Assembly: GCF_000427405.1 (NCBI RefSeq)
Contig: NZ_KE386491.1
Span: 3,083,001-3,147,000 of the forward strand
Source: Flectobacillus major DSM 103
Lineage (GTDB): Bacteria > Bacteroidota > Bacteroidia > Cytophagales > Spirosomataceae
Reading direction: 5' to 3'
Length of the DNA: 64,000 nt
The number at the start of each line of letters is the position of its first letter. The stretch's first letter is position 1. This document shows, piece by piece, positions 19,006 through 26,765 of this stretch. The position numbers and the translations under genes were made by a program. The notes under the pieces are model-generated. The model searched no databases. It was given only the letters and a program-made list of their open reading frames with translations, and was not told where the DNA came from.

Positions 19006-19600
19006 AAAGTTTGTTGGTTAAACTGACCGCGAATAAATGCGGGTAATATGTCTTTATCATTTCTTGAAGCTTTAAACGAGCTTTCATAAAATTAGAACGA
19101 GATGTCCCTTCGTTGATACCTAACATTTCGGCAATTTCTCGGTGGTTATATCCATCCACAACGTGCATCATAAATACCGTTCGGTAAGATGTTGGAAGTT
19201 TTTGTACCAAGGCCAAAATATCTTCGGCTGCCATTTTATCAATTACATTTTCATCATAAACAGGCATACTTACATGCTCCACCTCTAGGCTATATAAGTT
19301 TTTTTCTCGCTTATGATAGTAATTGATACTAGTATTCACCAAGATAGTACGAAACCAAGCCTTAAAGGATTGTATATTTTCGTAACGATGTATGTTCTGG
19401 AATACCTTCATAAATCCATCGTTCAGAATCTCTTCGGCATCTTCTTGGTTGGCGGCATACCTCTGGCAAATATTTTTAGCATAACTAAAGTACATCTTAA
19501 ATAGCACTTTCTGAGCTTCTGGATGTTGCTCACGACATGCCTGTAAGACACTTTCGAGATTGTCTTTGTCAAATTCAGTATGTTTTTTTTTGAAAAACAA
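18995..19600 (-). CDS. ECF-family RNA polymerase sigma factor
   Basis: A 201-residue sigma-70 of the ECF group. Region 2 (YFSYAKNICQRYAANQEDAEEILNDGFMKVFQNI) and region 4 (LPTSYRTVFMMHVVDGYNHREIAEMLGINEGTSRSNFMKARLKL) are intact. The start is taken as a TTG at 19600, since no ATG precedes conserved region 2. Overlap with the downstream anti-sigma gene implies coupled translation and a cognate pair. Confidence 0.93.
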   Translation of the reverse strand: MFFKKKHTEFDKDNLESVLQACREQHPEAQKVLFKMYFSYAKNICQRYAANQEDAEEILNDGFMKVFQNIHRYENIQSFKAWFRTILVNTSINYYHKREKNLYSLEVEHVSMPVYDENVIDKMAAEDILALVQKLPTSYRTVFMMHVVDGYNHREIAEMLGINEGTSRSNFMKARLKLQEMIKTYYPHLFAVSLTNKLYEN

Positions 19601-19821
19601 CGGCTTAAAAAGTTTTATAAAGCTAAAATTAGAAATTCTTCATCAAATTCAGAAGTAATGTACTGATTTTCAAGACCCTCTACCCCTTAAATAATCATAT
19701 ATACTCAGCATTGAGACAATTTGCCAATGAGTGTTTAATGATTAGTTATAACGCTTTTCATTTGCTCCTGGCCTTTACTCAATCTATACGTTCTATTTAT
19801 GATGACTTGTAGAAAAAACAA

Positions 19822-19860
19822 AACGTTGCCTAATAAAAAAAATATTTTTTAGGCAACGTT
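19822..19860 (-). terminator. Strong hairpin with T-run on the minus strand
   Basis: A perfect 12-bp stem AACGTTGCCTAA / TTAGGCAACGTT, extended by A/T pairs. On the minus strand it is followed by TTTTGTTTTTTC, a good terminator tail, but no minus-strand gene lies upstream of it (19861-20038). It sits in the divergent gap between the sigma operon and an outer-membrane protein gene. Confidence 0.6.
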
Positions 19861-20038
19861 CCTGTAACACCCTGTGTCATACTATTAAAACAGCGAAAAG
19901 GGTTGTTGAGAAAAACAACAGCAAGCAAAACAATAGATGAATAAGGAGCTTTTTCGCTCAATAATCATCAGCAATGAACGGTTTGTAGAAAGCTTGTTTA
20001 CTTAACCATTAATAGAACCATTTTAAACAAAACAAAAT

Positions 20039-20728
20039 ATGAAAATAATCAACAGAAATGTATGTTTAGTTCTCTTGTTATTAGTAAGTCAGATAACAGT
20101 TGCACAACAGGTAAAAAAAGATTCTAGTAAAACAGAATATATCTTTAAAGGAATAGGAGCTCAAAGAATTACCCAACTAGGATTATACATAGCCCCCGAA
20201 ACACAGGTGAGTTCTTTAGGAGGAAAATTTTCACCTTTGACAGGGGGGGCGGTAATGCTACTATTAAATCAGCGATTGGGCATTGGGGTTAGTGGTTATA
20301 CAAGTCTTCGTAATCGCCATAAGAGTAACGATATTGATACACGCTATGGTGGTGTGAGGGTAGAATATACCTTTAACCCCAACAAACGATTTCATATAAG
20401 TGTACCAATATTGATTGGTGTGGGTATGGCCAACAACGATTCTACTAACCGATATGGCGGTGGCCCCAGAAGAGGCGGGTATGACAACGGCCGCAATCGA
20501 TTCGATGGCTCAAATTATTTTGTAGTACAACCTGGTGTGAATATCGAAGGTAATTTATTTAGATATGCCAAAATATTTGTAGGAGCAAGTTATCGTTTTG
20601 CCAATATCACCCACGAGCGACACAACAGCAGTACAGATTTGTCGAGCAGCCAGCTTAGTGGAGTGTCGTTCAATGTCGGGCTAAAATTAGGCCTATTCGA
20701 TTACTCTATCAGAAAGAAAAAAGATTAA
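20039..20728 (+). CDS. Predicted outer-membrane beta-barrel protein, function unknown
   Basis: A 229-residue exported protein with a signal peptide (1-22, ending TVAQ). Alternating strands such as LGIGVSGYTSL, GGVRVEYTFN, FHISVPILIGVGM, AKIFVGASYRF and SGVSFNVGLKLG point to a small beta-barrel. A Gly/Arg/Asn-rich segment (about 137-160) is probably a loop. It is divergent from the sigma/anti-sigma pair and could be a target of it (inference). Confidence 0.7.
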   Translation: MKIINRNVCLVLLLLVSQITVAQQVKKDSSKTEYIFKGIGAQRITQLGLYIAPETQVSSLGGKFSPLTGGAVMLLLNQRLGIGVSGYTSLRNRHKSNDIDTRYGGVRVEYTFNPNKRFHISVPILIGVGMANNDSTNRYGGGPRRGGYDNGRNRFDGSNYFVVQPGVNIEGNLFRYAKIFVGASYRFANITHERHNSSTDLSSSQLSGVSFNVGLKLGLFDYSIRKKKD

Positions 20729-20772
20729 CGTATAGTAAAAATAGTTCATTTCTATAAAGCTATATTTTTCAC

Positions 20773-21570
20773 ATGAGAATCTTAGTTATTGGCGGATGCC
20801 ATGTCTTCGGGTACGGCATCCAAAATTCACAAGGGTTTGTCGAAGTATTCTCAGAAAGCATGAAAATACTAGAAAATGAACCTATACAAATAGACAGCTA
20901 TGTGCATTTTTCAATGGAAAAAACCGTTGAACTGCTAATGAGTATTGGTAACAAAATCTCGAAATATGACCTAGTACTTATGCAGATAGGCCATGAGGAG
21001 TTAATGGCTGAAGATTCTATCATAGACCTAGTGAATACCCAAGATATTTATTTCAAAAATAGCTATAGGGCCGACACAAATCATGATCCTGTAGCACCCT
21101 CAAATACCCAGCTACTCAAAGAACTATACGACGAGGCAACAGAGTATATCGACGAAGCCAATATATGGGAATATTGTTTGACAAGCCTCAAATTGAAATG
21201 TTTGAAAAGTATTCATAAAATCGGTAAACTCGGGCGTTTGGCCTACTATCAGCGATACCACAAAATTATTTTGTCGCTTCTTACTCCAGTAAAAGAACAA
21301 ACTATTTTGATTTCGCCGATGCCAAGCCTCAACCCTTGCAATAACTATATGCGACAAGAAGGACGTAAGATTTTTGAGGATGAATGTACAAAACAACAAT
21401 TCAAATGGCTACAGTCTATAGATTTTATTGAAAAACACCCTTATTTCTTTTTGTCGGATGGAAACCATCTTAATGCACTAGGGCATCGTGTATTGGCTAG
21501 TCAGTTGCTAAGGTTTTACCGTCACGAGGTACGAAAGCATCAATTTTATTTTCATTTATGTTCTAATTAA
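20773..21570 (+). CDS. SGNH-hydrolase-like protein with Cys at the nucleophile position
   Basis: A 265-residue protein without signal peptide. The N-terminal beta-strand and loop MRILVIGGCHVFGYG resembles SGNH block I (GDSxxxG) but reads G-G-C9-H, so Ser is replaced by Cys. Block V is present as D229-G-N-H232. The middle is alpha-helical and unfamiliar. WcbI-type polysaccharide enzymes also use GxC in this place, so an acyl-transfer or hydrolase role is possible. It lies 5 bp before the S41 protease gene and is probably cotranscribed with it. Confidence 0.6.
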   Translation: MRILVIGGCHVFGYGIQNSQGFVEVFSESMKILENEPIQIDSYVHFSMEKTVELLMSIGNKISKYDLVLMQIGHEELMAEDSIIDLVNTQDIYFKNSYRADTNHDPVAPSNTQLLKELYDEATEYIDEANIWEYCLTSLKLKCLKSIHKIGKLGRLAYYQRYHKIILSLLTPVKEQTILISPMPSLNPCNNYMRQEGRKIFEDECTKQQFKWLQSIDFIEKHPYFFLSDGNHLNALGHRVLASQLLRFYRHEVRKHQFYFHLCSN

Positions 21571-21575
21571 TTATT

Positions 21576-23033
21576 ATGGTCAAGCAGAATCAAAATATAA
21601 AATCGCTTATTCGGATAGGACTTCTGGGTATCCTATTTTTCTTCTCTTATTGCTCTAAGAAAGAGGACACTACGGTAACACCCGTTACAACAGACAACAC
21701 CGCCGAAATCAATAAATGGGTGTATGATACTATGGAGGATGCCTACTTTTGGTACGACCAAATGCCTACGCTTGCCACTTTAGATACTCAGGCAAAAACA
21801 GAAGATTTCTTTGAAAAATTGATTTATCAAAGAGAAACCACCGACCGTTTTTCGCTTATTACCGACGATATTGATGCTCTTGAAAAAGAATTTAATGGTG
21901 TATCTAAAATCTTTGGTATACGCTATTTGCTTGGCTATACCGACAACACGAATACCAATATTGGTTTGTTCTTGAGTTATGTAGTACCCCAAAGCCCTGC
22001 AGCCAATGTTGGGCTTCAAAGAGGTGACATTATCCTAAAAATCAATGGGCAAAATATTACTAGTTCTAATTTTTCTACCTTGATGAACAACGATAATGTT
22101 ACTTTTACCCTAGGTAAAATATCAAATAATAGCATCGTAGCCGATACCAAAACCCTTGCTGTAGCCAAGGCCGAAGTAACCGAAAATCCTGTTGGGTTTT
22201 CGAGTATTATTCAAAAATCGTCGGCCAACAAAACGATTGGGTATTTGCTATATACTCAGTTTGTACCAGGCCTAGACCAAGGCGATACCCTAAAGTACGA
22301 TAACCAACTCAGAAAGATTTTTGGAGACTTCAAAGCAGCAGGAGTCAACGAACTAGTACTGGATTTGCGGTTTAATCCAGGGGGGTACATCAGTAGTGCT
22401 ACTACTTTGGCATCGTTGGTTGTCAAAGACCTTACGTCCAATAAAATCTTCTTCAAAGACCAATACAATAGCAAATACCAAGCCTATTTCAAACAACAAT
22501 ACGGAGCTAATATTTTCAACAACTACTTTAGTACTGAACCTAACAATATTGGCAACAACCTCAGTCGGGTATTTGTACTAACCTCTACAGGCACGGCTTC
22601 GTCGAGCGAGCTAGTGATTAATGGCTTACGCCCCTACATGGACGTAATTACTATTGGCGACCATACTTATGGCAAAAACCTTTTTGGTACACTAATTAGC
22701 GACGACCAAAACCGCTGGAAATGGGGCCTGTATGTGATGTTGGGTATTACAACCAATGTCAACGGCGAATCGAGCTATGGCAATGTCAATGGTATTTCGC
22801 CAACTTACCAAGTAGATGATAATTTGATTCCTTTTAGTCCATTTGGCGACGATACCGAACCGCTGTTTAGAAAAGCCTTAGAAATCATGGGTGTTCCTTT
22901 GGCAAGTGGCACTGGTGCAAGGGTAGCTGCTACCAAAGCCATCAGCTTGCCCAATCATGAGCACTTATCTGATAATCCAATCAATAACGAAAAACGGATG
23001 ATTCAGAAACAATACCTGAAAATAAGTCCTTAA
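21576..23033 (+). CDS. S41 family C-terminal-processing-type protease, lipoprotein
   Basis: A 485-residue lipoprotein; the lipobox Cys follows FFFSYC at about residue 27. An N-terminal helical domain is followed by a PDZ domain (about 125-200) and the S41 catalytic domain. LVLDLRFNPGG is the strand before the active site, TGTASSSE carries the probable nucleophile Ser342, and Lys367 in TYGKN is the general base. A periplasmic or surface protease fits. Its hairpin (23043-23075) lies just downstream. Confidence 0.88.
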   Translation: MVKQNQNIKSLIRIGLLGILFFFSYCSKKEDTTVTPVTTDNTAEINKWVYDTMEDAYFWYDQMPTLATLDTQAKTEDFFEKLIYQRETTDRFSLITDDIDALEKEFNGVSKIFGIRYLLGYTDNTNTNIGLFLSYVVPQSPAANVGLQRGDIILKINGQNITSSNFSTLMNNDNVTFTLGKISNNSIVADTKTLAVAKAEVTENPVGFSSIIQKSSANKTIGYLLYTQFVPGLDQGDTLKYDNQLRKIFGDFKAAGVNELVLDLRFNPGGYISSATTLASLVVKDLTSNKIFFKDQYNSKYQAYFKQQYGANIFNNYFSTEPNNIGNNLSRVFVLTSTGTASSSELVINGLRPYMDVITIGDHTYGKNLFGTLISDDQNRWKWGLYVMLGITTNVNGESSYGNVNGISPTYQVDDNLIPFSPFGDDTEPLFRKALEIMGVPLASGTGARVAATKAISLPNHEHLSDNPINNEKRMIQKQYLKISP

Positions 23034-23042
23034 AAACAAGGC

Positions 23043-23075
23043 ACTTACCAAGGTTAACTAAGTACCTTGGTAAGT
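23043..23075 (+). terminator. Hairpin after the S41 protease gene
   Basis: 12-bp perfect stem (ACTTACCAAGGT / ACCTTGGTAAGT) with a 9-nt loop; the T-run is about 20 bases further on, so termination is only possible. Confidence 0.5.
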
Positions 23076-23116
23076 ACTACCGTTCCTTTTTTCAGATTCC
23101 ATAACCACAACAAACC

Positions 23117-23389
23117 ATGACTATTAATCAATTAGATATCGAATGTAGAATTATTTCCGATACCGACTATTCGGATACAGTGAAAACTCAGCTCAATCAA
23201 TGTTGTACATTAATAACTCACGACCTTGGTATTCAACTCTGGGAAGGCATAGAAGTTGTCGTTGAAGAGGCTCAGTCTCAATTGATTTTTTTGCTCGACA
23301 ACATTCAAGCAGATACAGAACACACCATCTATCATTTTCAGTTTGTAAAATATATCCCCATTCCTAGCATAATGACTCACTATCAATAA
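23117..23389 (+). CDS. Small hypothetical protein
   Basis: A 90-residue soluble, acidic protein (MTINQLDIECRIISDTDYSD...). It has its own ATG and a composition like neighbouring genes, with nothing overlapping it on either strand. I recognise no family. It has a Cys pair (QCC, residues 28-30) but no signal peptide. Confidence 0.5.
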   Translation: MTINQLDIECRIISDTDYSDTVKTQLNQCCTLITHDLGIQLWEGIEVVVEEAQSQLIFLLDNIQADTEHTIYHFQFVKYIPIPSIMTHYQ

Positions 23390-23548
23390 ATGATACTGTT
23401 ATATTTTACGGTACCAGACTATACTGTTTTTGTTGTTTTCTACAAATAGACAAGTCGGCTATCTTACCAATCCAAACAGCTAATTACCCAATCTGCTTAA
23501 TATATTACAGTACATATTGAACTATACTCTTAACTAAATCAATTGAAT

Positions 23549-24040
23549 ATGACACGATACGACTTTTTAAAGTCTATGGGATTTAAAGGTGGAGCTTTAA
23601 TGGTACTATTGGCTTCATGTCAGAAAAGTACAGACCCATCCCCTTCTGACGACACCACTACCACAACGGGTACAAGTTCGGGAACAACCACAGGAACAGG
23701 TACAAGTACAGGTTCGGGAAGTTCAACAACTCCAGCTACTAGCACATTGGCTAGTATTGATTTAACATCGTCCACTTATGCAGCTTTATTACAAAATGGA
23801 GGATATGTAATTGTGAATAGTATTGTGGTGGCTCGTATATCTGAGGGTACGTATGTGGCTGCTACTCAAACCTGTAGCCATGAACCCAAGAAAAAAGTGA
23901 TATTTAGAAGTGGCGAATTTTACTGTACCGAGCATGGTGCACGATATAGTACCACAGGCACAGGCCTCAACAGCTACGGCAGTAAAGGCATCAAGGTGTA
24001 TACAGTTACGGTAAGTGGTAGTACGCTCACGATTACCTAG
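23549..24040 (+). CDS. Rieske [2Fe-2S] lipoprotein (copy 1)
   Basis: I start it at ATG 23549 (163 residues), matching the N-terminus of the paralogue downstream; a TTG two codons earlier is possible. The leader MTRYDFLKSMGF...LLASC has a lipobox Cys24 and a Tat-like core with a single Arg. A Thr/Ser/Gly linker (about 34-67) precedes the Rieske domain. Ligands are C109-S-H111 and C126-T-E-H129. The minimal domain suggests an electron-transfer ferredoxin anchored outside the cytoplasm. Confidence 0.87.
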   Translation: MTRYDFLKSMGFKGGALMVLLASCQKSTDPSPSDDTTTTTGTSSGTTTGTGTSTGSGSSTTPATSTLASIDLTSSTYAALLQNGGYVIVNSIVVARISEGTYVAATQTCSHEPKKKVIFRSGEFYCTEHGARYSTTGTGLNSYGSKGIKVYTVTVSGSTLTIT

Positions 24041-24154
24041 TGAATCAATGTGATATGAGTTTGGAGACATCGGAATGTGAAGTAAGTCTAATAAATCCGA
24101 AATCGAATACCCGACATCTAAAATTTTTCACAATTCAACAACCATTTTATATTT

Positions 24155-24571
24155 ATGACACGCTTTGAATTTCTAAAATCGGCAGGCTTCGGTGGAGCAG
24201 CCCTCATGACATTATTAACATCTTGTAGCAAAAACTCGGAGGTTTCGCCCACAACAGGCAGCACAGGCTCTGTTGATTTTACCCTCGACCTCGCCGCTAC
24301 AAGCAATGCCAGCCTAGCTAATAGCGGGGGGTATGTAATTAGCAATGGGGTTGTTGTAGCCCGAACCTCGCAAGGAACTTACGTTGCCGCTACCAACACT
24401 TGCTCGCATGAGGCCAAAAAAAAGGTAATTTTCTCGAATGGCGAATTCTATTGTACAGAACACGGTGCACGCTATAGCACAACAGGTACTGGGCTCAATA
24501 GCTATGGAGCTAATGGATTAACTGTGTATAAAACCGAATTGACTGGTACTTCGCTAAGAATTTATTCTTAA
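24155..24571 (+). CDS. Rieske [2Fe-2S] lipoprotein (copy 2)
   Basis: A 138-residue paralogue of the preceding gene, with nearly identical core KKKVIF..GEFYCTEHGARYSTTGTGLNSYG. Leader MTRFEFLKSAGF...LLTSC with lipobox Cys24. Ligands are C83-S-H85 and C100-T-E-H103. It lacks most of the low-complexity linker of copy 1, so the cluster would sit closer to the membrane. It arose by tandem duplication and lies 91 bp before the thioredoxin gene. Confidence 0.88.
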   Translation: MTRFEFLKSAGFGGAALMTLLTSCSKNSEVSPTTGSTGSVDFTLDLAATSNASLANSGGYVISNGVVVARTSQGTYVAATNTCSHEAKKKVIFSNGEFYCTEHGARYSTTGTGLNSYGANGLTVYKTELTGTSLRIYS

Positions 24572-24662
24572 AAATATCTTTTGTATCAATACGAAACTGA
24601 TTTGAGGTATTTCGTTGTTACTAAGTTCAATAAGCATATAACTCTTTAATATATCTTGTCAA

Positions 24663-25100
24663 ATGAAACTCATATCATCCTTATTTTTCGCTGTATTATT
24701 GGCACTTTCGCCCGAATGGAAAACAGATTTTGCCAATGCTCAGAAAGAAGCTATCGATAGCCACAAATATATTTTGCTCAACTTTTCTGGCTCTGATTGG
24801 TGTGTACCTTGTATCAGAATGACGAAAGATGTTTTTGAAACAGCCGTTTTTCAAAAATTTTCTCAAGAAAACTTAGTCCTTGTTCGTGCAGACTTTCCTC
24901 GTTCGGCCAAACACAAATTAGAAGCCAAACAAGTACAACACAACGAAGCTTTAGCCGAAAAATATAACCCTGAAGGCAAGTTCCCGTATACTATTTTATT
25001 AGATAGCAATGGGAAAGTCCTTAAAACCTGGGACGGATACACCAATACTTCTCCCGAAGACTTTATTGCACAAATAAACAAAGTATCGAATGCTCGTTAG
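24663..25100 (+). CDS. Exported thioredoxin-like protein
   Basis: A 145-residue thioredoxin-fold protein with a short signal peptide (1-16). The active site is W46-C47-V-P-C50 and the cis-Pro strand YTILLDSNG is present. It probably reduces or oxidises disulfides of exported partners in this cluster. Its stop overlaps the ApbE start by 11 bp (different frame), so translation is coupled. Confidence 0.85.
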   Translation: MKLISSLFFAVLLALSPEWKTDFANAQKEAIDSHKYILLNFSGSDWCVPCIRMTKDVFETAVFQKFSQENLVLVRADFPRSAKHKLEAKQVQHNEALAEKYNPEGKFPYTILLDSNGKVLKTWDGYTNTSPEDFIAQINKVSNAR

Positions 25101-26034
25101 TCAGTCCTCCAATACTATTCATAAACAAGGGCATCGCTTGATGGGCAATTACTTTGAAATTAGCGTAGTGAGCCCCGATGCTCAGTACGCTAATACATGT
25201 ATAGATGAAGCTGTAGCCGAAATTCGCAGAATAGAAAAGTTATTTACTACTTTCGACAACAACAGCCAAACCAACCAAATCAATCAGGCTGCAGGAATAG
25301 CTCCTGTTGTAGTTGACCAAGAGGTTTTTGACCTTATCAGTCGTTCTTTGCGTATTTCTGAGCTTACCCAAGGGGCTTTCGATATTACCTATGGTTCGAT
25401 CGACAAAAGCCTCTGGAACTTTGATACTACCATGACCTCGCTTCCTTCTCCCGAAATTGCACTCGAATCGGTAAGGTTGATTAATTATAAAAATATCGTA
25501 TTGAATCCTACTAATCACAGTGTTTTTTTACGAGAAAAAGGAATGCGAATTGGCTTCGGGGGTATTGGAAAAGGCTACGCCGCCGAAAAAGCCAAAGAAC
25601 TTTTGAAAGCCAAAGGATTCATAAGTGGTATTGTCAACGCCGCTGGTGACCTTACTACTTGGGGTAATCAACCCAATGGCCAGCCTTGGACCATAGGTAT
25701 TGCCAACCCCAATGCCGACCATAACCCTTTTTCTTATTTGTCGATTAGCGACGTAGCCGTAGCTACTTCGGGCAATTATGAAAAATATGCAGTAATTAAT
25801 GGCAAAAAGTATTCGCACACCATCGACCCAAAAACAGGATTACCTGTTACTGGTATCCAGAGTGTTACAGTGATTAGTCCCAATGCCGAACTCTCCGATG
25901 CCATGGCAACACCTATTATGGTAATGGGTATCAAAGTAGGCTTAAATTTGATTAATCAGCTTTCTCAGATTGCCTGTATTATTATCGACGACCACAACAA
26001 AATATATACCTCCCACAATATCAAAATCAAATAA
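25090..26034 (+). CDS. apbE: FAD:protein FMN transferase (ApbE family)
   Basis: A 314-residue flavin transferase that attaches FMN to Ser/Thr of exported proteins. MGNYFEISV, GFGGIGKGYAAEKA, NAAGDLTTWG, HTIDPKTGLPV and the Mg-site DAMAT motif are all present. Unlike most ApbE proteins there is no signal peptide: the frame is closed by a stop at 25075, so the ATG at 25090 is nearly the earliest start and only 17 residues precede MGNYF. It overlaps the thioredoxin gene and is followed two bases later by the DUF4266 gene. Confidence 0.92.
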   Translation: MLVSQSSNTIHKQGHRLMGNYFEISVVSPDAQYANTCIDEAVAEIRRIEKLFTTFDNNSQTNQINQAAGIAPVVVDQEVFDLISRSLRISELTQGAFDITYGSIDKSLWNFDTTMTSLPSPEIALESVRLINYKNIVLNPTNHSVFLREKGMRIGFGGIGKGYAAEKAKELLKAKGFISGIVNAAGDLTTWGNQPNGQPWTIGIANPNADHNPFSYLSISDVAVATSGNYEKYAVINGKKYSHTIDPKTGLPVTGIQSVTVISPNAELSDAMATPIMVMGIKVGLNLINQLSQIACIIIDDHNKIYTSHNIKIK

Positions 26035-26036
26035 TC

Positions 26037-26267
26037 ATGAAGCTGTCCAATCGTTTACTAGCAAAAATATGCCTAACCTTCATAACAGGCATTTCGTTGT
26101 CGGCGTGTACGTCGGTAAAACCATACCAAAAGGCTTATTTGAACGACTCCGAAATGGAATTAAGTTCACGCAAAAGCGTAAAATTTGAGCAAAACTTTCA
26201 GTTGTACCGCGAAGGGGCATCTGGAGCCAATGGTGGAAAAACTGGCGGAGGCTGTGGATGTAACTAA
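26037..26267 (+). CDS. DUF4266 family small lipoprotein
   Basis: A 76-residue lipoprotein with lipobox LSAC (Cys24), the family core VKPYQKAYLNDSEMEL, and a Gly/Cys tail ending GGGCGCN. The segment EGASGAN just before the tail resembles the ApbE target pattern DxxSGA(T/S), but has Asn where the flavin-accepting Thr/Ser should be. It is tightly coupled to apbE (2-bp gap). The function of the family is unknown to me; the context suggests a redox or maturation partner. Confidence 0.82.
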   Translation: MKLSNRLLAKICLTFITGISLSACTSVKPYQKAYLNDSEMELSSRKSVKFEQNFQLYREGASGANGGKTGGGCGCN

Positions 26268-26282
26268 TCGGCCTGTATCGTT

Positions 26283-26744
26283 ATGTCTAAAATCTTTTTG
26301 TATATCTGTTTATTGTTTTGTACCACCAGCTACGCCCAATCGTCAGTCAAAAAAGCGAAGATTCTGGTAACCACCAACAAAGCAAAACCCCAAATAGGCG
26401 AAATCATAGATTTGGTGATTGAAGCTCATATTTATCCACAGTGGAAAATGTTTTCGAGCAACAAACAGGTTTTTCCTGGCCCCAAAGCTACGGTAATTCA
26501 ATTAGAAAAAAACGATTCGTTTCAGCTACAGGGTACACTGCAATCAATTGCTCCTATTGTCAAAAACGATACTTTTTGGAAAGGAGAAGTCTCTTTTTTT
26601 AGGCATAAAGCAAGGTTTATACAAAAAGTAAAAATCCTAAAACCACAGGCTCAGTTAAAAGGTGTAATCATTTACCAACTCTGTACCATACACGACGGCA
26701 CATGTATACGTTACCAAGATGCCTTTCGTGTATCGCTTCGCTAA
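26283..26744 (+). CDS. DsbD N-terminal-domain-like exported protein
   Basis: A 153-residue protein with signal peptide (1-18, ending SYAQ). The immunoglobulin-like fold with YPQWKMFS and the late pair QLC...DGTC (Cys about 136 and 143) resembles the periplasmic N-terminal domain of DsbD, which passes electrons through two cysteines. The membrane and thioredoxin domains of DsbD are absent, but an exported thioredoxin lies three genes upstream. The assignment rests on motif shape only. Confidence 0.6.
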   Translation: MSKIFLYICLLFCTTSYAQSSVKKAKILVTTNKAKPQIGEIIDLVIEAHIYPQWKMFSSNKQVFPGPKATVIQLEKNDSFQLQGTLQSIAPIVKNDTFWKGEVSFFRHKARFIQKVKILKPQAQLKGVIIYQLCTIHDGTCIRYQDAFRVSLR

Positions 26745-26765
26745 TACGCATAAATACTAAATTAG

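Noticed and set aside
26214-26240. DUF4266 as a direct ApbE flavinylation target
   Set aside because: The acceptor position holds Asn, which cannot take the phosphoester-linked FMN; kept only as a resemblance.
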